Part shown: positions 40,487 through 49,849 of the stretch, in pieces
Numbering within the stretch: position 1 is the stretch's first letter
Layout of the letters: the number at the start of each line of letters is the position of its first letter
Origin: Streptomyces radiopugnans
GTDB taxonomy: Bacteria; Actinomycetota; Actinomycetes; Streptomycetales; Streptomycetaceae
Assembly (NCBI RefSeq): GCF_900110735.1
Contig: NZ_FOET01000002.1
Coordinates: 1-64,000, forward strand
Direction: 5' to 3'
DNA length: 64,000 bases
The notes under the pieces: generated by a model
The model's database searches: none
The model's input: only the letters and a program-made list of their open reading frames with translations
Told to the model about the DNA's origin: nothing
Translations under genes and position numbers: made by a program

Positions 40487-42613
40487 TCAGCCCTCGCCGA
40501 ACACCGTCCGCAGCAGGAGCAGGGCGATGTCGTCGGTGCGCTGCCGGGTGGGGCGCACCTTCCGGATGACGGCGTCGACGAGCCGCTCCAGATCCCCGTC
40601 GGGGGCGTCGGCGAGATGACGGGCGAGGTCGGCGGTGGCCTGGTCGGGATCGACGCCCGGGGTCTCGACGAGGCCGTCGGTGTAGAGGGCGAGGATCGCG
40701 CCCGCCTGCAGGGGGGTGTCGAAGACCTCGTAGTCGGCGTCCGGTTCGACGCCCAGCAGCAGGCCGGGCGGGACGTCGAGAGGGCGGGCGCGGCCGTCGG
40801 GTCCGCGCAGGAGCGGGTAGGGGTGGCCGGCGCTGGCGATGCTCGCGCGCCCCCGGGCCAGGTCGAGGTGGACGTAGAGGCAGCTGGTGAACAGCCCGGG
40901 GTCGAGGTCGATCAGGAGCCGGTTGGTGCGCGCGAGCACCTGGTCCGGGGGGACTCCGGCGGTGGCGTGGGCGTGGATGGCGGTGCGGACCTGGCCCATG
41001 AGGGCGGCGGCGGCGACGTTGTGCCCCTGGACGTCGCCGATGACGGCGGCCGCGGTGCTGTCGCTGAGGCGGATGAGGTCGTAGAAGTCGCCGCCGATCT
41101 CCATGCCTCGGGTGGCCGGCAGATAGCGGGCGGCCACCCGCAGTCCGGGGACGGCGGGAAGGGTGTGGGGCAGCAGTGCCTGCTGGAGGCCGTGGGCGAG
41201 CTGGTGCTTGGTGTCGTACAGGCGCGCCCGGTCCAGTGCCTGGGCGATGAGTCCGGCCAGGGAGGTGAGGACCGCGCGCTCCTCGGCGGCGAACGCGTGG
41301 GGCCGGTCGTAGGACAGGGTGCAGCAGCCCACGGGCCGTCCGGAGATGCTCAGCGGCAGGTACGCCCACGCCTGTTTGCCGGTCGTCCGCGGCAGGCCGG
41401 GGTACTCGCGCTCCATCTCCTCCGGTGAGGGGTAGAAGAGCGGTGCGGCCCCGGTGAGCACCCGCCCGGCCGGGGTGAGGTCGGTCTCCAGCGAGACGCC
41501 TTCGAGCCGCTCGATGGCCGCCCTTGAGTAGCCGCGGTGGCCGATGATGCGCAGCCGGCCCCCGTCCAGGACGGACAGCACCAGCCCCTTGGCGTCGAAG
41601 GCCGGCATGATCTGGTCGGCGACGAGGTCGACCACGTCCCGCACCCCGACGGTCTCGGTCAGGGCCGCGGCCAGGTGCATCATCTGGTAGAGCTGTCCGA
41701 CCCTCGCCGGGGCGCTCCCCCCGGCCCGCTCGCCGCGCACCGGTGCGGGGCGGGGGCCGGCACCCGCGGGCTCGATGCGCACGCTGATGCCGCTGGCGTC
41801 CGGGTAGAGCCGGAAGTCGAGCCATCGGCCGGGCGGCCGGCGTGCGGTGAAGGAGACGGGCTCGCGGCTGACGACCGCGGCGCGGTAGCGGTCCTCGTAG
41901 ACCGGATCGTCCAGCCAGGGCAGCGAGTGCCACGGGCGCGTGCCCAGCAGTTGGTCGGCGCTGCGGCCCAGCAGCTCGGCGCCGCCCGAGCTGACGAAGG
42001 TGATGCGGCCCTCGAGGTCGAGCGCACAGCAGCCGCCGGGCAGGCGCTCGGCGAAGTCCTCGGCGGCCAGTGCCGACTGCGACCTGCCGGTGCGCGCGGT
42101 GCCGGGGCTCAGCACCCGCGGCCGGGCGGCCGCCCCGACCGGTCGGCCCGCCGCCTCCTCCTCGTCCAGCAGCCGTGCCAGCCGCCGGCAGTTGGAGACG
42201 ACGTTGTCGCGCCGCCGCGGGGTGATCCGCTGCGAGTGGGTGCCGGGCCACAGCAGCAGCAGTGCGCCCCGGACGCGGTCGGTGGTGACGGGAGCGGCGG
42301 CCAGGGCGAAGTGGTACGGCACCGCCACCGCCGTGCGCGGATAGGCCCGGGCCATGTCCTCCTGGCCCCCCACCCACACCAGGCGGTTCTCGCGCACCGC
42401 GTCGGCCGCCGGTACGGGTGCGGCCAGGCCGACCCTCATCCACGGTGCGACGAAGTCGAGCGGCGCCCCGTACAGAATCGCCAGACGCAGCACGTCCCCG
42501 TCCGGGGTCAGCAGGTAGAGGCCGCCGACGGACGCGCCGGTGCCGCGCACCACCTCCAGGAACTCCGTCTCCAGCCGGTCGCGCACGGCCGCCGCCTCAC
42601 CCGGCCCGGCCAC
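40487..42613 (-). CDS. GAF-PAS-GAF-PP2C (SpoIIE/RsbU-type) serine phosphatase
   Basis: A 708-residue soluble sensor phosphatase. The N-terminal GAF-like part (~10-150) and a PAS domain (ALDLEGRITFVSSGGAELLGRS, ~190-280) precede a second GAF (~310-455, FAAEERAVLTSLAGLIAQALD) and the PP2C domain: EIGGDFYDLIRL, AAVIGDVQGHNVAAAALMGQ, ASAGHPYPLLRG and LYTDGLVETPG carry the metal-binding aspartates. Such proteins dephosphorylate anti-sigma-factor antagonists; a STAS protein and an RsbW-like kinase are encoded 7-9 kb away. GTG start with GAGGAG upstream. No membrane segment. Confidence 0.88.
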   Translation of the reverse strand: MAGPGEAAAVRDRLETEFLEVVRGTGASVGGLYLLTPDGDVLRLAILYGAPLDFVAPWMRVGLAAPVPAADAVRENRLVWVGGQEDMARAYPRTAVAVPYHFALAAAPVTTDRVRGALLLLWPGTHSQRITPRRRDNVVSNCRRLARLLDEEEAAGRPVGAAARPRVLSPGTARTGRSQSALAAEDFAERLPGGCCALDLEGRITFVSSGGAELLGRSADQLLGTRPWHSLPWLDDPVYEDRYRAAVVSREPVSFTARRPPGRWLDFRLYPDASGISVRIEPAGAGPRPAPVRGERAGGSAPARVGQLYQMMHLAAALTETVGVRDVVDLVADQIMPAFDAKGLVLSVLDGGRLRIIGHRGYSRAAIERLEGVSLETDLTPAGRVLTGAAPLFYPSPEEMEREYPGLPRTTGKQAWAYLPLSISGRPVGCCTLSYDRPHAFAAEERAVLTSLAGLIAQALDRARLYDTKHQLAHGLQQALLPHTLPAVPGLRVAARYLPATRGMEIGGDFYDLIRLSDSTAAAVIGDVQGHNVAAAALMGQVRTAIHAHATAGVPPDQVLARTNRLLIDLDPGLFTSCLYVHLDLARGRASIASAGHPYPLLRGPDGRARPLDVPPGLLLGVEPDADYEVFDTPLQAGAILALYTDGLVETPGVDPDQATADLARHLADAPDGDLERLVDAVIRKVRPTRQRTDDIALLLLRTVFGEG

Positions 42614-42881
42614 CGTGCGCTCCTCGCCGGCCCCGCTCGGGGATCAGGCCGCCGGGCGGGCCCCCGGCCTCTCTGCCCGCGGTGCCGGATGCCGTGCGGC
42701 ACCGGTGTGCCGCCCCCGTCCGTCCCGGTGGCGGCACCTCACGGCAGATCTGCCATGTATCTCCCATACACGAACATTATGGCGCTTTCGGGACGGCGGC
42801 GCGCTGCCGGTTCAGCGCGCCGGGCCACCCCGGCCGGGAAGCCCGGCGCGCGGCCGACGGTGCATGGCGCGCGGCGCACGG

Positions 42882-44150
42882 TCAGGCGGTCTCGTCGACG
42901 GCGCGGGCCAGGGTGCGCAGGCCCTCGTCCAGCTCCTCGGGGGAGATCGTCAGCGCCGGGAGCAGCTTGACGACCTCGCTCTCGGGGCCGGAGGTCTCGA
43001 CCAGCAGCCCCAGCTCGAAGGCGCGGGCGCACACCCGGGCGGCGCGCCCGGCGTCGGTGAAGGTCAGCCCCCAGGCCAGACCGCGGCCCCGGTATCCGGC
43101 CCCGCTGCGGCGGTGCTCGCGGGCGATCTCGCACAGGGCGGCCTCGACCTGCTCGCCGCGGGCCAGCGTCTGCTTCTCCATCTGCCTGTCGGCCCAGTAG
43201 GTGTCCAGGGCCGCGGTGGCGGTGACGAAGGCCGGGTTGTTGCCGCGGAAGGTGCCGTTGTGCTCGCCGGGCTCCCAGACGTCCAGCTCGGGCCGGAACA
43301 GGGTCAGCGCCATCGGCAGCCCGTAGCCGCTGATGGACTTGGAGACCGTGATGATGTCGGGGGTGATCCCGGCCTCCTCGAAGGAGAAGAAGCCGCCGGT
43401 GCGGCCGCAGCCCATCTGGATGTCGTCGACGATCAGCAGCATGTCCCAACGGCGGCACAGGCCGGCCAGGGCGCGCAGCCACTCGGCCCGGGCGACGTTG
43501 ACGCCACCCTCGCCCTGCACGGTCTCCACGATCACGGCCGCCGGCCGGCTCAGGCCGGAACCGCGGTCCTGCAGCAGCCGCTCGAACCACAGGAAGTCCT
43601 CGACCTTGCCGTCGAGGTAGTTGTCGAACGGCATCGGCACTCCGTGCACCAGGGGGACGCCGGCGCCGGCGCGCTTGAAGGCGTTGCCGGTCACCGCCAG
43701 CGCCCCGAGCGACATGCCGTGGAAGGCGTTGGTGAAGGACACCACCGTCTCGCGCCTCTTGACCTTGCGGGCCAGTTTCAGGGCCGCCTCGACGGCGTTG
43801 GCGCCGGTCGGGCCGGGGAACATCACCTTGTGGTCCAGGCCGCGCGGACGCAGGACGAGGTCGCGGAAGGTCTCCAGGAAGTCCCTTTTGGCGGTGGTGG
43901 ACATGTCCAGGCCGTGGGTGACGCCGTCGCGCTCCAGGTAGTCCAGCAGGGCGCGTTTGAGCACCGGGTTGTTGTGCCCGTAGTTGAGTGCGCCCGCCCC
44001 GGCGAAGAAGTCCAGGTACACATGGCCGTCCTCGTCATGGAGGTGGCAGCCGTGCGCGTACTCGAAGACCCTGGGCCAGCCGCGGCAGTAGCTGCGCACC
44101 TCCGACTCCAGGGTGTCGAAGACGGAGGTCTCGGCTTCGGTGATGGTCAT
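42882..44150 (-). CDS. ectB: Diaminobutyrate-2-oxoglutarate aminotransferase EctB
   Basis: A 422-residue PLP aminotransferase that makes L-2,4-diaminobutyrate from aspartate semialdehyde and glutamate. Family-defining stretches are FDTLESEVRSYCRGWPRVF, YLDFFAGAGALNYGHNNP, MFPGPTGANAVEAALKLARK, IVDDIQMGCGRTG and the PLP lysine in ITVSKSISGYGLPMAL (~residue 270). Downstream, where ectC normally follows, there are only 268 non-coding bases and then the unrelated phosphatase gene. Full length and apparently functional. Confidence 0.95.
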   Translation of the reverse strand: MTITEAETSVFDTLESEVRSYCRGWPRVFEYAHGCHLHDEDGHVYLDFFAGAGALNYGHNNPVLKRALLDYLERDGVTHGLDMSTTAKRDFLETFRDLVLRPRGLDHKVMFPGPTGANAVEAALKLARKVKRRETVVSFTNAFHGMSLGALAVTGNAFKRAGAGVPLVHGVPMPFDNYLDGKVEDFLWFERLLQDRGSGLSRPAAVIVETVQGEGGVNVARAEWLRALAGLCRRWDMLLIVDDIQMGCGRTGGFFSFEEAGITPDIITVSKSISGYGLPMALTLFRPELDVWEPGEHNGTFRGNNPAFVTATAALDTYWADRQMEKQTLARGEQVEAALCEIAREHRRSGAGYRGRGLAWGLTFTDAGRAARVCARAFELGLLVETSGPESEVVKLLPALTISPEELDEGLRTLARAVDETA

Positions 44151-44228
44151 GGCGGTGTGCTCCTCGGTGGGTGTGTGCCGGGCGGGCGGCGGGGCGTCCG
44201 TCCTCGACGGGCCGGGACGTGCGGTGGG

Positions 44229-44738
44229 TCAGGGCCGGACGGCGCGGGGCAGCGGCCCGATGCGGTACAGCACCTCGGGGTCGTGGCCGTCCGGGAAGAG
44301 TTCCGCGCCGAACAGCGCCTCGCGTTCCAGTGCCGCGCCGTGCCGCCGGGCGAAGACCGTGAACAGCCGGTCGGAGGCGGTGTTCCCCGGTGCGACGGTG
44401 GCCTCCAGGTACCGGACCCCCCGCGGGGCCGGCCGGACGGCCAGATGGTCCAGCATGGCGCCCGCCAGACCTCGCCCGCGGTGCTCCTCGTCCACCGCGA
44501 CCTGCCAGACGACCAGCGTGCCGGGCCGCTCCGGGCGCAGGTAGCCGGTGACGAAGCCGACGGGCCTGCCGTGCTCACCGCGCGCCACCACCGAGGTGGC
44601 GGCGAAGTCCCGGAACCACAGCAGGTAGCTGTAGGAGGAGTTGAGATCGAGTACGCGGGAGTCGCGGGCGATGCGCCACACGGCGGCACCGTCCTCGACG
44701 CCGGGCGCCTCGATCAGGGGTTCCGTCTGCGTCGCCAT
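44229..44738 (-). CDS. ectA: Diaminobutyrate N-acetyltransferase EctA
   Basis: A 169-residue GNAT acetyltransferase that makes N-gamma-acetyl-diaminobutyrate. LDLNSSYSYLLWFRDFAATSVVA, VGFVTGYLRPERPGTLVVWQVAVDEEHRGRGLAGAMLDHL (acetyl-CoA loop) and VAPGNTASDRLFTVFARRHGA are characteristic of EctA. An excellent GGAGGTGAAGTC site precedes the ATG at 44738. It heads a two-gene operon with ectB. Confidence 0.95.
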   Translation of the reverse strand: MATQTEPLIEAPGVEDGAAVWRIARDSRVLDLNSSYSYLLWFRDFAATSVVARGEHGRPVGFVTGYLRPERPGTLVVWQVAVDEEHRGRGLAGAMLDHLAVRPAPRGVRYLEATVAPGNTASDRLFTVFARRHGAALEREALFGAELFPDGHDPEVLYRIGPLPRAVRP

Positions 44739-45390
44739 GACTTCACCTCCACCGCGGTCGGTGTCCGATCTCCCGGCGGCTTCCGCCGAACGGGATCGAC
44801 CGACAGGAGCCCGAGACTGCCGGGCGCGGATTTCGCGGAGTGATCACCTGCGTTGTCGGACGGTCTTTCCGGTGCGCGGGGCAACTGGCCGGGCCGTCAT
44901 GCCTGTTCGGCAGGCTTCCCGCGCTTGTCGGCACTCATCGAAAACTACTCCGGTGGTTCCCGGGCGGCCACCGCAGTTTTTCCCGCCTTTTCCCGTGTGG
45001 CGCCGGATGGGCCGGAAAACAGCGGAAAGGCCTGCCCGGCCGGCTCCGAAGCCCACCCCAAAGGTCACCCGAACGGCGGAACGCACAGGGCCGCGGCGCG
45101 GATCTTCCGGCCGCCGGACGCCCTCCGCGCGCGGCGCTCTCTTTCGCGCCGTGAAAGTTTCCGCCGGATGGGGCCCGTCGGCGCACTTCGCTTCTCCCGA
45201 CAGAGGTAGAGACCACAGAGAGTGACTGGAACGTCTTTACAGAGCGACCGCCCTCATGCGTCACTTATGACGCGTTCACGTCAACACAGGCGCGTCGGCA
45301 CGGCCGTGCAGACGCGCCCGCCTGTACCGACGGCACCACTCAGCACCTCCGCCCCCCACTCCCGCCTTCTCGAAGCGCCAGGAGGAAGCC
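44739..45390. other. 652-base divergent intergenic region, ectA / GH25
   Basis: No credible gene; short frames on both strands have compositionally random translations. Visible elements are the ectA ribosome-binding site and an inverted repeat GCGTCA-CTTA-TGACGC at 45258-45273, about 120 bases before the lysozyme start. I looked for a c-di-AMP riboswitch because it often precedes cell-wall hydrolases but could not match its core. Confidence 0.5.
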
Positions 45391-46269
45391 ATGCTCTCGC
45401 ACAGATCCCCCGCCCCCCGCCGGCTGAGAACCGCCGTGATCGGCGTGCTCGCCGTCGTACTCGCCCTGCTGACGGGCACGGCCGGCACGGCCGCGGCGGC
45501 GCCGCCGCCCGCCAAGGAGCCCCTCAAGCCCGGCACGGCGTTCATGGGCGCCGGCTACCGGCTCCACGAGGGCGGCGACGCACAGGAGGACCCGCCGCTG
45601 GGGGCGCTGGCCCACACCAGCGGCGTGCAGGGGATCGACGTCTCGCACTGGCAGGGCGCCATCAACTGGGCCTCGGTGCGGAACTCGGGCATCCAGTTCG
45701 CCTGGATCAAGGCGACCGAGGGCACCAGCTTCAAGGACTCGCGGTTCAACACCAACTACGTGGCGGCGTACAACGCCGGCGTGATCCGCGGCGCCTACCA
45801 CTTCGCGCGCCCCGACGTCTCCGGCGGCTCGACCCAGGCGGCCTACTTCGCCTCCAACGGCGGTGCGTGGTCGAGGGACAACATGACCCTGCCGGGCGTC
45901 CTGGACATCGAGCACAACCCGTACGGGGCGATGTGCTACGGCCTGTCCACCACTCAGATGCGCGCCTGGATCACCGACTTCTACAACACCTACAAGACGC
46001 GCACCAGCCGTGACGTGGTGATCTACACGACCGCCGGCTGGTGGAACACCTGCACCGGCAACTGGACCGGCATGTACAGCAAGAGCCCGCTGTGGGTGGC
46101 GCACTGGACCTCCAGCGAGACCCCGACCATCCCCAGCGGCTTCCCCACCTGGACGGTGTGGCAGTACACCAGCACCGGATCGGTCGCCGGCGTCTCCGGG
46201 AACGTGGACCGCAACAAGTTCAACGGCACCAGGGACAGGCTCCTCGCCCTGGCCAACAACACGCCGTAG
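45391..46269 (+). CDS. Secreted GH25 muramidase (lysozyme)
   Basis: A 292-residue secreted lysozyme. The signal peptide (LRTAVIGVLAVVLALLTGTAGTAAAAP) and a ~40-residue pro-like segment lead into the GH25 barrel: GVQGIDVSHWQGAINWASV with the first catalytic Asp, FAWIKATEGTSFKD, RGAYHFARPD, and the catalytic LDIEHNPYG (DxE, ~residue 175). WVAHWTSSETPTIPSGFPTWTVWQYTS and VDRNKFNGT close the domain. It hydrolyses peptidoglycan; also followed by an amidase gene after a terminator. Confidence 0.93.
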   Translation: MLSHRSPAPRRLRTAVIGVLAVVLALLTGTAGTAAAAPPPAKEPLKPGTAFMGAGYRLHEGGDAQEDPPLGALAHTSGVQGIDVSHWQGAINWASVRNSGIQFAWIKATEGTSFKDSRFNTNYVAAYNAGVIRGAYHFARPDVSGGSTQAAYFASNGGAWSRDNMTLPGVLDIEHNPYGAMCYGLSTTQMRAWITDFYNTYKTRTSRDVVIYTTAGWWNTCTGNWTGMYSKSPLWVAHWTSSETPTIPSGFPTWTVWQYTSTGSVAGVSGNVDRNKFNGTRDRLLALANNTP

Positions 46270-46288
46270 CCTCCGGGCCGGCGGACGA

Positions 46289-46328
46289 CCGCGGGCCGGC
46301 TCCACCGTCCGGCGGAGCCGGCCCGCGG
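46289..46328 (+). terminator. Hairpin terminator after GH25
   Basis: Bases 46289-46303 (CCGCGGGCCGGCTCC) pair perfectly with 46314-46328, a 15-bp stem with ten-base loop, 20 bases after the lysozyme stop. Confidence 0.8.
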
Positions 46329-46407
46329 CCCCACCCCGTCCCGCCTCGCACCCCCATTTCCCGACCCCGCGACCCGCGTACCCCGCGCGACTCCTCGAGG
46401 AGCGACC

Positions 46408-47061
46408 GTGAACGGTGAGAAACCGCTGCGCCGCCGTCTGCTGATCACCGGTACCGCCGGGCTCGTCGCCGCCGGCGCCCTGCCGGGCACCGCCCGGGCC
46501 TCGGGCACCGTCGAACCCGACGTCGACAGCACCCAGGAGTGGAACGCCCGGCCGCCCCGGGGGAACGTCACCGTCCTCGGGTACCGGCCGGACCGGATCG
46601 TCGTCCACCACACGGTGAGCGCGAACACCTCCGACCTCTCCCGCGCCCAGGCCCACGCACACGCCCACTGGGTCCAGGACCTGCACATGGACGGCAACGG
46701 CTGGATCGACACCGGCTACCACTTCGCCGTCAGCCGGGGGGGCTGGATCACCGAGGGCCGGCACGGCAGCCTGCGGACCCTCACCGGCGGCACCTCCTTC
46801 GTGCTCGGCGCGCACACCTCCGGGCAGAACGACCGGGCCGTCGGCATCGCCTGCGAGGGCGCGTACCACGCGGGCGCGGTGCCGCCGCAGGCCCAGTGGG
46901 AGGTGCTGGTGATCCTGTGCGCGTACGTGTGCGAGCGGTACGGCATCGCGCCCGCGCGGATGTACGGCCACAAGGACTTCAACACCGGCACGCTGTGCCC
47001 CGGGGTGCTCCACGACATGCTGCCGCGGCTGCGCGAGGAGGTGGCGGCACGGCTGGGCTGA
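46408..47061 (+). CDS. Secreted N-acetylmuramoyl-L-alanine amidase (amidase_2/PGRP fold)
   Basis: A 217-residue amidase with a probable Tat signal (KPLRRRLLITGTAGLVAAGALPGTARA). The zinc site is predicted from RIVVHHTVSANTS (first His), and the distal MYGHKDFNTGTLCPG (His plus Cys); YHFAVSRGGWITEGR and HTSGQNDRAVGIACEG are conserved around the groove. GTG start at 46408 with GAGGAG upstream. It cleaves the peptide from muramic acid and likely acts with the neighbouring lysozyme in wall turnover or in lysing other bacteria. Confidence 0.9.
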   Translation: MNGEKPLRRRLLITGTAGLVAAGALPGTARASGTVEPDVDSTQEWNARPPRGNVTVLGYRPDRIVVHHTVSANTSDLSRAQAHAHAHWVQDLHMDGNGWIDTGYHFAVSRGGWITEGRHGSLRTLTGGTSFVLGAHTSGQNDRAVGIACEGAYHAGAVPPQAQWEVLVILCAYVCERYGIAPARMYGHKDFNTGTLCPGVLHDMLPRLREEVAARLG

Positions 47062-47082
47062 GGGCAGCGGGCCGGGAACGCC

Positions 47083-47120
47083 GCGGGGCCCGGACCGCCT
47101 CTGTGCGGTCCGGGCCCCGC
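47083..47120. terminator. Bidirectional terminator, amidase / GH12
   Basis: GCGGGGCCCGGACCGC (47083-47098) pairs perfectly with 47105-47120 around CTCTGT. It lies between converging genes. Confidence 0.85.
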
Positions 47121-47149
47121 GCCGCCCTAAGGCGTCCGCCGTGCGCGGT

Positions 47150-48304
47150 TCACTTCACCGTGCAGACGGTGCCGTTGAGGGTGAAACGGGCCGGCTTGGC
47201 GAGCGTGCCCCCCGAGTGGGTTCCCTGGAAGCCGAACGACTGGGTGCCGCCCGGTTCGATGTTCCTGTTGTGCTCGACCGGGCGGGCCGTCACCGTGCCT
47301 CCGGCGGAGGAGACCGTGGCGTTCCAGGCGCTGGTGACCGACTGGCCCGCGGGCAGGGCGAAGTTCATCTCCCAGCCGTTGATCGCGGTGGAGCCGGTGT
47401 TCCTGACGCGGACGTCGGCGGTGAAGCCGTTCGACCAGGAGTTGGTGGTGTACGTGACCTCGCAGCCGCTCGGCGCGGGCTCCCCGCCGCCGCCGTCACC
47501 GCCACCGCTGCCGCCGGTGTTGACGGACGCGGAGAAGGAGTTCACGGCCAGGCCGGCGCCGTTCTGCCACGGCTCGAAGCCGGCCTGGACGCTCGTCAGG
47601 TACCACGAGCGCTGGGCCATGCCGCGGGCGACCGTCTCGTCGACGAAGTCCATGACGTCGAAGCTCATGCTCGTGATCGCCGAGGGGGCGATGAAGGAGA
47701 TGACGTCGTTGGATCCGTTGCTGCCGGTCCACACCTCCCAGTTGCGGCCTCCGACGTTCGCCGTGCCGACTCGGGAGCCGATGGGCTGGATCGGGCCGAC
47801 CCGGTTGAGCCAGATCATGATCTCGGTCCGGTTGACCCCGTCCCTCTTCGGTGTGGGGTCGAGCCAGATGTCGTACGAGGCGTTGTAGACGGCGTTGTCG
47901 ACGTAGGTGTACGAGATGCTGCTGGGCGCGCTGCCGATCGAGCTGACCTGCACCGGCAGGTTGGTGCCCGGGGAGCAGTTGGTGTAGTGGCAGCCGTAGT
48001 AGACCGAGGGGTAGGACTTGGGGGCCCCGTTGGTCGGTACGGAGCCGTCTGCCTGGGCGAGCCGGAACCCGGTGCCCGTCACGTCGATGCACTGGGTGGC
48101 GCTGGTGCCCCAGCGGTTGTTCTGCACAACGTACTTGCCCTGGATGGTGGTGCTCCCGTACTGGTCGCAGATCCGCTCGTCGGCGCGCGCGGGCTGCGCC
48201 GTGGCGGTCAGGGCCGTCATGACCCCCGCGACCATCAGGAGAGCCAGCAGGGCGGCGCGTGTCCGGGGTAGGCGGCGGAGGGGGATGCGCAGGGGGGAAG
48301 TCAT
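47150..48304 (-). CDS. Secreted GH12 endoglucanase with C-terminal CBM2
   Basis: A 384-residue secreted cellulase. Signal peptide ending near ATAQPARA, then the GH12 jelly-roll: ICDQYGSTTIQGKYVVQNNRWG, YPSVYYGCHYTNCSPGTNLPV, the nucleophile Glu in NRTEIMIWLNRVGP and the acid/base Glu in VQAGFEPWQNGAGL. A Gly-rich linker (GGSGGGDGGGGEPAPSG) joins a CBM2 that ends TLNGTVCTVK. A perfect CebR box lies 36 bases upstream of the ATG, so induction by cellobiose or cellotriose is expected. Confidence 0.93.
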   Translation of the reverse strand: MTSPLRIPLRRLPRTRAALLALLMVAGVMTALTATAQPARADERICDQYGSTTIQGKYVVQNNRWGTSATQCIDVTGTGFRLAQADGSVPTNGAPKSYPSVYYGCHYTNCSPGTNLPVQVSSIGSAPSSISYTYVDNAVYNASYDIWLDPTPKRDGVNRTEIMIWLNRVGPIQPIGSRVGTANVGGRNWEVWTGSNGSNDVISFIAPSAITSMSFDVMDFVDETVARGMAQRSWYLTSVQAGFEPWQNGAGLAVNSFSASVNTGGSGGGDGGGGEPAPSGCEVTYTTNSWSNGFTADVRVRNTGSTAINGWEMNFALPAGQSVTSAWNATVSSAGGTVTARPVEHNRNIEPGGTQSFGFQGTHSGGTLAKPARFTLNGTVCTVK

Positions 48305-48339
48305 GCTGTCCTTTCGGCAGGAGCGGGGCAGGGAGGCTC

Positions 48340-48353
48340 TGGGAGCGCTCCCA
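48340..48353. promoter_or_regulatory. CebR operator upstream of GH12
   Basis: TGGGAGCGCTCCCA, a perfect 14-base palindrome identical to the operator of the cello-oligosaccharide repressor CebR in Streptomyces. Confidence 0.88.
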
Positions 48354-48507
48354 TCACTGCGCGGCGGACTCTATGGCCATCCCAGGGGACATGACAAGAC
48401 GGGCCGCACCCTAGACTTCCCTCCCACCCCCGGATCCGCGCACATCACCGCCGGTCGTGAGCAACCGGGCATTCGTCCTCCTCCGGCCCCAACGGGGCGG
48501 CCCGGAC

Positions 48508-49062
48508 TCAGAGTTCGCGGACGACGCGGGCCGGATTGCCCACCGCGACGACGTTCGCGGGCAGATCCCGGGTGACGACCGCCCCGGCGCCGACCACCGT
48601 GTTCTCGCCCACGGTCACACCGGGGCAGACGATGACACCGCCCCCCAGCCACACGTTGTCGCCGACGGTGACGGGCTCGGCCGCCTCCCACTTGGCGCGG
48701 CGCCGCTCCGGGTCGAGCGGATGGGTCGGGGTGAGCAGCTGGACGTTCGGGCCGATCTGGACGTCGGCGCCGATCGAGACGGGGGCGACGTCGAGCACGA
48801 CCGCGCCGAAGTTGACGAACGTGCCGGGCCCGATGGTGATCCGGTAGCCGTAGTCGACGTACAGCGGCGGCCGGACCTCGGCCCCCTCCCCCAGCCCGCC
48901 CAGCAGCTCGGCGAGCACCGCCCGGCGCGCGGCGGGGTCAGCGGCCGGCGAGGCGTTGAACCGCTCGCACAGCTCGGCCGCGCGCTGCAGGTCGGCGGCC
49001 AGTTCGGGATCGTCGGCGAGATAGGGCTCCCCGGCGAGCATGCGGTCCTTGTGGCTGGTCAC
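48508..49062 (-). CDS. Maltose/galactoside O-acetyltransferase family protein
   Basis: A 184-residue left-handed beta-helix acetyltransferase. The Maa N-terminal motif (KDRMLAGEPYLADDPELAADLQRA) is followed by hexapeptide repeats: PLYVDYGYRITIGPGTFVNFGAVVLD, IGPNVQLLTPTHPLD (catalytic His region), VTVGDNVWLGGGVIVCPGVTVGENTVVGAGAVVTRDLP. It acetylates a sugar hydroxyl using acetyl-CoA. Stand-alone gene. Confidence 0.9.
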   Translation of the reverse strand: MTSHKDRMLAGEPYLADDPELAADLQRAAELCERFNASPAADPAARRAVLAELLGGLGEGAEVRPPLYVDYGYRITIGPGTFVNFGAVVLDVAPVSIGADVQIGPNVQLLTPTHPLDPERRRAKWEAAEPVTVGDNVWLGGGVIVCPGVTVGENTVVGAGAVVTRDLPANVVAVGNPARVVREL

Positions 49063-49431
49063 GGCATCCCTCCGATCGGCGTCACCGCCCGCCGGGCCGG
49101 CGGCCCGGCGGGCATACCGTCTGAATGCCCCGGAACCCCGCCGGCGTCACCGCCGTGTCCGGACCGGTGGGCGGTGAACCGGCGCCGGTCCCGGCCGGCA
49201 CACGGCCGCCTCCCGTCCCACCCGGCTCACCCGGACGTGCGCACGGGCCGGTATTTGGGACAACGATGGTGGCGCGGCGGCTCCAGGTGTGTGACGGTGG
49301 GAGGAGCCGCCTCGCCGTCTGGTCGGGGGGCTCCCCCCGCCCGCGCCGGCCGGACGTCCCCGAACCGCCCGATCCGGAAGCCATCTCCGGCCGACACGAG
49401 CCGATCCACCCCGGAAGGGGGCCGAAGGGCC
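49063..49431. other. 369-base divergent intergenic region, no gene seen
   Basis: Separates the acetyltransferase from the STAS gene. Nothing beyond a short C+G hairpin (GCCGGCGGCCCGGCGGGC near 49095) and GGAAGGGG before 49432 was recognised. Confidence 0.5.
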
Positions 49432-49743
49432 ATGCACACCCTGTCCGTCGCCATCACCCGCCAACACGACACCGTCGTCCTGCACCCCCGCGGTGACGTC
49501 GACCACGACAGCGCGCCGGCCCTGACGGGCGTCCTGGAGGAACTCGACCAGTCGTGGCGGAGCCTGGCCGTGGACCTGTCTAGCGTCCCCTTCATGGACT
49601 CCGCCGGCCTGCACGCCCTGCTCTCCCTGGAGCGCCGCTGCCGGGACCGCGGGGTCCCCCTGACCCTGACCGGCGTCGGTGAGCAGCCCGGCAGGCTGCT
49701 GGAACTGGTGGGTCTGGCAGAGTTCTTCACCGTCGCCGGCTGA
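49432..49743 (+). CDS. STAS-domain anti-sigma-factor antagonist
   Basis: A 103-residue STAS protein. TVVLHPRGDVDHDSAPALTGVL and the phosphorylation-site region LAVDLSSVPFMDSAGLHALL (Ser in DSAG) are canonical for SpoIIAA/RsbV-like antagonists. In its unphosphorylated form it would bind an anti-sigma kinase. The next gene encodes an RsbW-like ATPase, and a PP2C phosphatase able to dephosphorylate such proteins is encoded at 40.5-42.6 kb. Confidence 0.88.
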   Translation: MHTLSVAITRQHDTVVLHPRGDVDHDSAPALTGVLEELDQSWRSLAVDLSSVPFMDSAGLHALLSLERRCRDRGVPLTLTGVGEQPGRLLELVGLAEFFTVAG

Positions 49744-49849
49744 GCGCTCCTCCCCCTCGGGACCCTTGCCCCGGTCCGCCCCCGGCGGTGATTGCGGCGA
49801 GGCGGTGCGACACCGGCGTATGGTGTGGACAACAGCGGGAAGACGCACC

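Noticed and set aside
44853..45264. Short genes in the ectA/lysozyme intergenic region on either strand
   Set aside because: No ribosome-binding site, random composition and no codon-position bias.
44840..45390. c-di-AMP (ydaO) riboswitch upstream of the lysozyme
   Set aside because: Expected by analogy with wall hydrolases, but the conserved core could not be aligned by eye; covariance-model search would be decisive.
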